NCBI GenBank assembly: GCA_009922405.1
Contig: RFVZ01000012.1
Coordinates: 1 to 20,979 of the forward strand
Direction of reading: 5' to 3'
Length of the DNA: 20,979 nt
Source: Betaproteobacteria bacterium
Lineage (GTDB): Bacteria > Pseudomonadota > Gammaproteobacteria > Burkholderiales > Burkholderiaceae_E
Every line of letters starts with the position of its first letter. Positions within the stretch are counted from its first letter, which is position 1. Both the position numbers and the translations under genes were made by a program. Positions 15,145 to 20,979 of this stretch are shown piece by piece. Below the pieces are notes generated by a model, which saw only the letters and a list, made by a program, of their open reading frames with translations, was not told the DNA's origin and searched no databases.

Positions 15145-17907
15145 GTGTCAAGCGATCCTTCCAGTCACTCCACTCGCGCACCTCGCGGACTCTTCAGCTC
15201 AGCCTGGCTGCGACGCACACTTGAGGCCTGGGACCAACGCCGGCCCGAGCTCCGGGCTGATTTTGAACGCCTGCGCCAGCAACCCATCAATCGGGCCGCG
15301 ATCGGAAGCCTACTGCAGTCGCGGCTTCATCCTGCCCAAGACCAGGCTGGCCCAGAACGGGCGATCGGCATTGCGCTGCGCCAGACCCGGCAGGTCATCT
15401 TCGCGGCTTTGCTGGAGCGAGATGTCTCGGGCCTCGCCGCGCTGGACGAGGTCTGTACGGTCATGACCGATCTGGCCGAAATTGCGGTCGGCACCGCGGT
15501 TCGCAGCGCTACCGACGATCTCGTCAAACGTTTTGGCCAACCCTGCGACACCCAGGGTCAGCCGATGGATCTTTTGGTTGTCGGCATGGGCAAACTGGGC
15601 GGACGCGAGTTGAATGTGTCGTCTGATATCGATCTGGTCCTGGTTTACCGGGACGAAGGTCGAACCGCTGGCGGGCCGATGCCATCCATCCCTTGTGCAG
15701 AATTTTTCGCCCGGGTCAGCCGTGCCATGATTCAGCTGCTGGATCCGGTCACCGAAGACGGGTTTGTCTTTCGGATTGACCTGCGGTTGCGCCCATATGG
15801 CGACTCCGGACCCGCTGCCATGAGCCTGCCGGCACTCGAAGACTACCTGGTCGAGCAGGGACGGGAATGGGAACGCTTTGCCTGGCTCAAGTCGCGACTG
15901 ATTGCCGACACCGGGATGACAACCCCCGCGCAACGCGCCGCCGACCATGCCGGCCTCACCGCACTCGTGCAACCGTTCGTCTGGCGCCGATATCTCGACT
16001 TTGGCGCCTTCGACGCGCTCCGGGACCTGCATGCACTCATCCGAAGCGAAGCCGCCAAACGCGAACTGCGCCGTGGCGGAATCGACGTCAAACTCGGTCG
16101 CGGAGGCATCCGGGAGATCGAATTCATTGCCCAGCTATTCCAGATCGTGCGCGGTGGTCGCGATCCGGAATTGCGCCACCCATCCACCCTGACGACCTTG
16201 GCTATTCTCGGCCTGCGGGGTTTATTGCCCAAAGACGAGTGCCAGGCGCTCGCGGACGACTACACGTGGCTTCGTCGGGTCGAGCACGCCTTGCAGTACC
16301 GCGAAGATGCCCAGACCCACACCCTGCCCGATGCCCCCGAAGCGCGCATGCAGACGGCACAAATGCTGGGGTCGAGCGTCGAGGATCTGGAGAGCCGACT
16401 ACACCTTACCCGCCGGCGCGTCGCAGCAATCTTCGATGCGCTCCTGCGGCCAAGCCGGTTGGATCCGGCTAGCCCGGCCCTCCCAGTTGAGGCGTTAAGC
16501 TCCTCGGATCCAGACAACCTGGTCGCGTCGCCAAAGTTGGCGGCTCGAATTGAGGCCCTTCGGGCCAGTCGGCGCTGGGGTGCTGCCCGCCCCGAAACCC
16601 GGGTCGTCCTCGAGCGTTTGATTGCGCGCGTTCGCGGCCGTCCGCAGTCCGAAGACCCAAACGCCTGGGTTCGTTTGATCGACCTGTTTGAATCCGTGCT
16701 TGGCCGACCTTCGTACTTGATGCTGATGGATCGGTTTCCGGCAGTCCTCGATCGGCTAGTCCGCACCGTTGCCCAGTCGCAGTGGGGGTCCAACTACCTC
16801 TTACGCCATCCCGTTGTACTCGATGAATTGCTCGACGGAGAGGTCTTGAAGCCGGTCGACTACGCGCGCTGGGGCCAGGAACTCAGCGACCGCCTTGACC
16901 AAATGCCGCGACTGGATGGAGGTCGACTGCCCGATGTCGAACGCCAGATGGATCTGGCGCGTGAGGCCCACCATGCGCAGGTGTTCAGGCTCCTGGTGCA
17001 GGATCTGGAAGGACGTCTGAGCATCGAACGCGTCAGCGATCACCTGAGCGAACTGGCCGACCGGGTTCTCGCGCTCGTCATCCCGCTCGTTTGGTCGCAA
17101 CTGCGTAACCGGCACACAGCCGAGCCCCACTTCGCCGTGATCGCCTATGGCCGCCTGGGCAGCAAAGAACTGGGCTACGCGTCGGATCTCGATCTGGTCT
17201 TTTTATATGACGATCCGGACCCCCGCGCCGCGGAATGCTATGCCGCACTGGCGCAGCGCCTCATGGGCTGGTTATCGAGCAGGACCGCAGCCGGCTTGCT
17301 ATTCGAGGTCGACCTGCGCCTGCGGCCCAACGGCAACTCGGGGCTCCTGGTCTCGAGCCTTGAAGCCTTCGCCCGCTACCAGCGCGAAAGTGCCTGGGTC
17401 TGGGAACATCAGGCCCTCACACGGGCCCGTCATTGCGCTGGGCTACCGTCCATCGAGCCGTGGTTTGAGAACCTGCGTCGAGAGCTTCTGGCGCGAGTGC
17501 GCGGGCCTGCCGAACTCGCCGAACTCGCACGCAAGATTCTGGATATGCGTCATCAGGTCGCCGCAGGCCATCCCAATCGGTCCGAACTGTTTGATCTGAA
17601 ACACGATCGGGGTGGCCTCATTGATGTTGAATTTACGGTCCAGTACTTAGTCTTGGCCCACAGTGCCCGGCATCCGGCATTGCTCGACGATGTGGGCAAC
17701 ATCGCGTTGCTCGAACGAGCCGCGAGGATCGGGCTGATCCCGCCTGCGCTGGCTCAGGGCGCAAGTGATGCCTATCGTCGTTACCGCGCGTTGCAACACA
17801 GGCTCCGACTCGACGACAGCCCTTACGCACGGGTAGCGCACGCGCAAGTTGCGGAGGAGGTCTCCAGCGTCACCACGCTTTGGCAGACCGTATTTGGAGA
17901 CGCCTGA
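15145..17907 (+). CDS. glnE: Bifunctional glutamine synthetase adenylyltransferase/deadenylase
   Basis: GlnE adds AMP to and removes it from glutamine synthetase in response to PII protein and glutamine, so it sets the activity of ammonia assimilation. The 920-residue protein carries both nucleotidyltransferase domains. The N-terminal one has GMGKLGGRELNVSSDIDLVLVY and FRIDLRLRPYGDSGP; the C-terminal one has AYGRLGSKELGYASDLDLVFLYD and FEVDLRLRPNGNSG. The metal-binding D-x-D pairs are intact in both. KLGRGGIREIEFIAQLFQ and KHDRGGLIDVEFTVQYLV mark the helical parts that follow each domain. The length is close to the 946 residues of E. coli. I chose GTG 15145 because earlier starts, such as GTG 15082, overlap the beginning of the divergent yhdP. 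AGG lies only four bases upstream, so the exact start is uncertain. The gap to yhdP is 38 bp. Confidence 0.95.
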   Translation: MSSDPSSHSTRAPRGLFSSAWLRRTLEAWDQRRPELRADFERLRQQPINRAAIGSLLQSRLHPAQDQAGPERAIGIALRQTRQVIFAALLERDVSGLAALDEVCTVMTDLAEIAVGTAVRSATDDLVKRFGQPCDTQGQPMDLLVVGMGKLGGRELNVSSDIDLVLVYRDEGRTAGGPMPSIPCAEFFARVSRAMIQLLDPVTEDGFVFRIDLRLRPYGDSGPAAMSLPALEDYLVEQGREWERFAWLKSRLIADTGMTTPAQRAADHAGLTALVQPFVWRRYLDFGAFDALRDLHALIRSEAAKRELRRGGIDVKLGRGGIREIEFIAQLFQIVRGGRDPELRHPSTLTTLAILGLRGLLPKDECQALADDYTWLRRVEHALQYREDAQTHTLPDAPEARMQTAQMLGSSVEDLESRLHLTRRRVAAIFDALLRPSRLDPASPALPVEALSSSDPDNLVASPKLAARIEALRASRRWGAARPETRVVLERLIARVRGRPQSEDPNAWVRLIDLFESVLGRPSYLMLMDRFPAVLDRLVRTVAQSQWGSNYLLRHPVVLDELLDGEVLKPVDYARWGQELSDRLDQMPRLDGGRLPDVERQMDLAREAHHAQVFRLLVQDLEGRLSIERVSDHLSELADRVLALVIPLVWSQLRNRHTAEPHFAVIAYGRLGSKELGYASDLDLVFLYDDPDPRAAECYAALAQRLMGWLSSRTAAGLLFEVDLRLRPNGNSGLLVSSLEAFARYQRESAWVWEHQALTRARHCAGLPSIEPWFENLRRELLARVRGPAELAELARKILDMRHQVAAGHPNRSELFDLKHDRGGLIDVEFTVQYLVLAHSARHPALLDDVGNIALLERAARIGLIPPALAQGASDAYRRYRALQHRLRLDDSPYARVAHAQVAEEVSSVTTLWQTVFGDA

Positions 17908-17921
17908 ATCAGGGGATTCGA

Positions 17922-17927
17922 TACAAT
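17922..17927 (+). promoter_or_regulatory. Possible -10 box for ilvE
   Basis: TACAAT lies 52 bases before the ilvE start, just after the glnE stop. No good -35 hexamer lies at the proper spacing. The 72-bp gap between glnE and ilvE would allow a separate promoter. Support is limited to one hexamer. Confidence 0.35.
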
Positions 17928-17979
17928 CGGGGCTTGAAAATCATCATCAGCGCCGATAAGCGCACAAAGGGACAGCATC

Positions 17980-18900
17980 ATGTCGATGGCGGATCGCGAC
18001 GGTTGGATTTGGTTTGACGGCAAACTGGTCGAATGGCGCGAAGCCAAGATCCATGTGCTCACCCACTCGCTGCACTACGGCATGGGGGTGTTTGAAGGGG
18101 TCAGGGCTTACGAGACCCCAGCTGGAACAGGCATCTTCCGGCTTGCCGAACACACTCGCCGCCTCTTCCAGTCGTGTCACATTTTCCAGATGGTGATGCC
18201 CTTTGATCGCGAGACCGTGCAAGCCGCGCAGCGCGAAGTGGTCCGCGCCAATGGACTCAAAAGCTGCTACATCCGTCCATTGGTCTGGATCGGCAGCGAA
18301 AAACTCGGAATCAACACGCGTGGCAATCAGATTCATCTGGCGATCGCGGCCTGGCCGTGGGGCGCCTACCTTGGCGAAGACGGCCTGTCCAAAGGGATTC
18401 GGGTCAAGACCTCTTCCTTCACCCGCCACCATGTCAACGTCACCATGGTGCGCGCCAAAGCGGCCGGCCACTATGTCAATTCGATTCTGGCCAATCAGGA
18501 AGCCGTCGCTGATGGCTACGATGAAGCCATGCTTCTGGACACCGAGGGCTATGTTTCCGAAGGGGCTGGCGAAAACCTCTTCATCATCCGGGATGGCAAG
18601 CTCTACACCCCCGATCTCGCCTCGTGTCTGGATGGCATTACCCGCTCGTCCGTGATCACCATCGCGCACGACCTCGGGCTGAGCGTGACCGAGAAGCGCA
18701 TCACGCGCGACGAGGTCTACTGCGCCGACGAAGCGTTCTTTACCGGCACTGCTGCCGAAGTGACCCCGATCCGAGAACTCGACGGCCGGCAGATCGGGAT
18801 TGGGCGCCGCGGACCGATCACCGAGCAGATTCAAACGGTCTTCTTTGATGCGGTCGGCGGGCGCGATCCGCGCTACTCCGATTGGTTGACGCCAATCTAA
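17980..18900 (+). CDS. ilvE: Branched-chain amino-acid aminotransferase
   Basis: This is a class IV PLP-dependent aminotransferase that makes and breaks valine, leucine and isoleucine by exchange with glutamate. The 306-residue protein has HSLHYGMGVFEGVRAYET near the N-terminus and the catalytic lysine at residue 160 in RAKAAGHYVNSILANQEA. GYDEAMLLDTEGYVSEGAGENLF and FTGTAAEVTPIRELDGRQIG bind the cofactor phosphate. The whole closely follows E. coli IlvE. The ATG at 17980 has AAAGGGA about eight bases upstream; a second ATG two codons later is possible. It follows glnE by 72 bp on the same strand and precedes the zinc-finger gene by 90 bp. Confidence 0.96.
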   Translation: MSMADRDGWIWFDGKLVEWREAKIHVLTHSLHYGMGVFEGVRAYETPAGTGIFRLAEHTRRLFQSCHIFQMVMPFDRETVQAAQREVVRANGLKSCYIRPLVWIGSEKLGINTRGNQIHLAIAAWPWGAYLGEDGLSKGIRVKTSSFTRHHVNVTMVRAKAAGHYVNSILANQEAVADGYDEAMLLDTEGYVSEGAGENLFIIRDGKLYTPDLASCLDGITRSSVITIAHDLGLSVTEKRITRDEVYCADEAFFTGTAAEVTPIRELDGRQIGIGRRGPITEQIQTVFFDAVGGRDPRYSDWLTPI

Positions 18901-18990
18901 GGCCTATTCGAGGCCCAACTAAGGCCAATTTGCCACCCCACTGATTCCCCGCGCTGACTCCTCCCCATCCGGTTACCCCAAGAGGCTCCA

Positions 18991-19236
18991 ATGCGTGCAA
19001 ATACTCCCGCCGATCATCCGCCCGCCACAAATACTCAAAACAACCCATCCGCAGCGCCCGCGGATGCGGTTCATTTGCAGGCGAAAGATCTCCCAGCGTT
19101 TTGCCCCAATCCTCAAATGGCCCGCTGGAGTGGACATCCCCGAGTGTTCATTGATGTGACCACGACCGGTGCAGGACGATGCCCCTACTGCGGCACCCAT
19201 TACGTGTTTGACGGGCTGGCGCACGCCGGTCATTGA
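18991..19236 (+). CDS. CHCC zinc-finger domain small protein
   Basis: This 81-residue protein has a disordered Ala/Pro/Asn-rich start of about 30 residues, then the compact domain FCPNPQMARWSGHPRVFIDV...GRCPYCGTHYVF. The four likely zinc ligands are Cys38, His49, Cys64 and Cys67. This is the zf-CHCC fold also found in the NDUFS6 subunit of mitochondrial complex I. Bacterial forms are small and of unproven function. AGAGG lies five bases upstream of the ATG. Its place between ilvE and waaF is, as I recall, conserved in betaproteobacteria. The stop overlaps the longest open frame of waaF, but the chosen waaF ATG is 41 bases further on. Confidence 0.88.
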   Translation: MRANTPADHPPATNTQNNPSAAPADAVHLQAKDLPAFCPNPQMARWSGHPRVFIDVTTTGAGRCPYCGTHYVFDGLAHAGH

Positions 19237-19277
19237 ACGACGCTGAGCGACGCCGAGCAACACGGCCAGACCGGCCG

Positions 19278-20294
19278 ATGCGTACCCTGATCGTTGCGCC
19301 CAACTGGATCGGCGACGCCGTGATGGCCCAGCCACTGCTCGCATTGCTCAAGGCTTACGAACCCAAACGTCCGCTGGACTGGCTCGCAGCCCCTCATATC
19401 CTGCCGGTCGGTGCGGCCATGGCCGAGATCGATCGCCTGATCGAAGCGCCTCAACGGCACGGACAACTTCAACTGCGTGCGCGCTGGACATTGGCCCGGA
19501 GGCTGAGCCATGAGGGGTACGACCGGGCCTATATCCTGCCCAACTCCGCCAAGTCAGCCCTCATCCCCTGGTTCGCGGGTATCCGCGATCGGATTGGCTA
19601 TCGGGGAGAATCCCGTAGTGCGCTCCTCACTCACACACCCGACCCGGTCGCGCGTCGCGCGCCGATGGTTGAACACTATGTGCGGCTCGCGAACATTGGC
19701 GGTGCTGCCGCGCAAGAGTCCATCCCGCAGCCTGTGCTGCATGCAGACCCCGCCCGTGCGGCGGCTGTCCGTGCGCAACTCCAGATCCCACCTGGCCCAA
19801 TCGTCATTCTCGCGCCCGGGGCCGAATTTGGCCCTGCGAAACGTTGGCCAGCGCGTCATTTTGCGGCGCTTGCCGACCGACTGACCGAATCCTGGCCACA
19901 GGTACAAGTCGTGCTGGTTGGAAGCATGAATGAACGCCCTATTGCCACCGAAATCACAACGATGTCAGCCGGTCCGGTACGCAACCTCTGCGGCGAAACC
20001 GCCCTCGGGGACGCCTTCGCACTGCTGGCCGACGCCGACGGTGTGGTATCCAATGATTCTGGCCTGATGCATGTTGCTGCAGCGTTTGGGCGCCCTCAGG
20101 CCGCCGTCTTCGGGTCCAGCGATCCCCGCCATACGCCCCCCGGTTCGGCACGCGCCCAAGTGCTCTGGCTTCAGTTGGACTGCAGCCCCTGCTTTGCGCG
20201 CGAATGCCCGCTCGGGCATACCGCATGCCTAACCCAGATCGCCCCCGAAACCGTCTTCGAAGCGCTCAGCCACGCGATGGCCAGACAAGGATAA
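19278..20294 (+). CDS. waaF: ADP-heptose:LPS heptosyltransferase II
   Basis: WaaF adds the second heptose to the inner core of lipopolysaccharide at the cytoplasmic face of the inner membrane. The 338-residue GT9 glycosyltransferase begins MRTLIVAPNWIGDAVMAQPLL, typical of WaaF. Also present are YILPNSAKSALIPWFAGI, APGAEFGPAKRWPARHFAALAD (donor-binding region), VSNDSGLMHVAAAFGRP and the cysteine-bearing end LDCSPCFARECPLGHTACL. I chose ATG 19278 because the family motif starts there, although the frame is open from TTG 19233 and no strong ribosome site is visible. Neighbours are the CHCC protein upstream and a YheT-type hydrolase immediately downstream. Confidence 0.95.
   Translation: MRTLIVAPNWIGDAVMAQPLLALLKAYEPKRPLDWLAAPHILPVGAAMAEIDRLIEAPQRHGQLQLRARWTLARRLSHEGYDRAYILPNSAKSALIPWFAGIRDRIGYRGESRSALLTHTPDPVARRAPMVEHYVRLANIGGAAAQESIPQPVLHADPARAAAVRAQLQIPPGPIVILAPGAEFGPAKRWPARHFAALADRLTESWPQVQVVLVGSMNERPIATEITTMSAGPVRNLCGETALGDAFALLADADGVVSNDSGLMHVAAAFGRPQAAVFGSSDPRHTPPGSARAQVLWLQLDCSPCFARECPLGHTACLTQIAPETVFEALSHAMARQG
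20287..20291 (+). promoter_or_regulatory. Ribosome-binding site that points to a CTG start for the hydrolase
   Basis: AAGGA, inside the last codons of waaF, lies eight bases before an in-frame CTG at 20300. No ATG, GTG or TTG in that frame occurs at a suitable distance. The nearest ATG in frame is at 20225, deep inside waaF and without this spacing. Confidence 0.45.
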
Positions 20295-20299
20295 CCCCC

Positions 20300-20979
20300 C
20301 TGAAACCCGGAACCTATCGCGCACCCGCTTGGCTCCCCAACGGGCACTCTCAAACCATTTGGTCGGCGCGTATTGCCCCCCGACCCGTCATCGCCTACCG
20401 TCGCGAAACCTGGGAAACCCCAGACGGCGATCAAATTGCGGTCGATTTCGTCGACACCCCAAACGCAAACGCACCCCTCGTAGTGTTATTCCATGGACTC
20501 GAAGGCGATTCCCGGTCGCACTATTCGCGCTCGTTCATGGCGGCCCTCCTGCGCCGGGGCTGGCGCGGCGCAGTGGTTCATTTTCGGGGTTGTGGCGGCC
20601 TCGAGAACCGGCTGCCGCGCGCCTATCACTCGGGCGACGACCACGAAATCGACTGGATCCTCAAACGCATGCACGCCCTCGCGGGCTCAGCCACCCTGCA
20701 CGCAGTGGGGATCTCACTGGGCGGCAACGCGCTGGCGAAATGGGCTGGCAGGCGCGGCGATGATGCCGCCCGATGGGTGGATTCAGCTGCGGTCATTTCC
20801 GCCCCTCAAGACCTCGCGGCGGGCGCTAAAGCCCTCGCGAATGGGTTCGGGCGCCTGTACGCCGAATCTTTTCTGCGCACACTCCGGGTCAAGGCCCAAA
20901 AACTCGCCAAGCAGCATCCCGGGTTGATCGATGGATCAAAAGCGGTCAATGCCCGCTCGTTTGTTGAATTTGACGACGC
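20300..20979 (+). CDS. YheT family alpha/beta hydrolase, N-terminal part (cut by right edge)
   Basis: The frame stays open for 226 codons to the right edge. The product begins KPGTYRAPAWLPNGHSQTIWSARI, the usual YheT opening. Then come VLFHGLEGDSRSHYSRSFM (oxyanion region, HG), VHFRGCGGLENRLPRAYHSGD and the nucleophile elbow GISLGGNALAKW with the catalytic serine. The remaining Asp and His of the triad lie beyond the window. YheT-type proteins are putative esterases or hydrolases of unknown substrate. The start is unusual: CTG at 20300 has an AAGGA site eight bases upstream, whereas the only nearby ATG (20225) would overlap waaF by 70 bases. The gene is probably co-transcribed with waaF. Confidence 0.87.
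   Translation, partial: MKPGTYRAPAWLPNGHSQTIWSARIAPRPVIAYRRETWETPDGDQIAVDFVDTPNANAPLVVLFHGLEGDSRSHYSRSFMAALLRRGWRGAVVHFRGCGGLENRLPRAYHSGDDHEIDWILKRMHALAGSATLHAVGISLGGNALAKWAGRRGDDAARWVDSAAVISAPQDLAAGAKALANGFGRLYAESFLRTLRVKAQKLAKQHPGLIDGSKAVNARSFVEFDD

Noticed and set aside
15146..15151. TTGACA on the minus strand as a -35 box for yhdP
   Set aside because: No -10 hexamer lies 16-18 bases downstream; the nearest TATGCT is only seven bases away.
17947..18834. A 295-codon minus-strand frame opposite ilvE
   Set aside because: It mirrors the ilvE codons and has no domain; ilvE is certain.
1..20979. Search for mobile elements, defence systems, phage genes, CRISPR arrays or a secondary-metabolite cluster
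   Set aside because: All gene-sized frames are explained by housekeeping or transport families, and no transposase, integrase, nuclease or repeat-spacer array is seen.

Overview
The window looks like chromosomal DNA of a GC-rich betaproteobacterium, probably Burkholderiales. The evidence is gene content and order: a urea ABC transporter, divergent glnE and yhdP, a tldD/aroG block on the yhdP side, and an ilvE – CHCC zinc-finger protein – waaF – yheT run. This placement rests on recalled gene neighbourhoods, not on a search. I see no mobile element, tRNA, rRNA, CRISPR array or phage gene. The organism's identity cannot be fixed from the window.

Layout. (1) 1-2252: the start of a minus-strand urea-transport operon, urtA then urtB (cut by the left edge). 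A perfect 11-bp hairpin separates the two genes. A close match to a sigma-54 promoter and three NtrC-like sites lie upstream of urtA. (2) 2283-4263: a small winged-helix regulator of unknown target faces away from urtA and converges on an FAD-dependent D-lactate/glycolate-type oxidase. (3) 4354-6975: a plus-strand run of a PduO-type cobalamin adenosyltransferase, a glutathione S-transferase-like protein and an MFS transporter. (4) 7024-15106: a long minus-strand run, transcribed yhdP > tldD > matB > aroG. It joins an envelope lipid-transport protein, a metallopeptidase subunit, a malonyl-CoA synthetase and the first enzyme of the shikimate pathway. (5) 15145-20979: a plus-strand run of glnE, ilvE, the CHCC zinc-finger protein, waaF and a YheT-type hydrolase cut by the right edge.

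How it fits together. Two parts concern nitrogen: urea uptake at the left end, with sequence signs of NtrC/sigma-54 control, and GlnE, which adenylylates glutamine synthetase. YhdP and WaaF serve the outer membrane, by lipid transport and LPS core synthesis. AroG and IlvE belong to amino-acid metabolism. Most of the window is ordinary housekeeping DNA, and I did not find a convincing new multi-gene system. The points most worth a second look are the urtA control region, the urtA-urtB hairpin, matB placed between tldD and aroG, the unassigned regulator, and a probable CTG start for the YheT-type gene.
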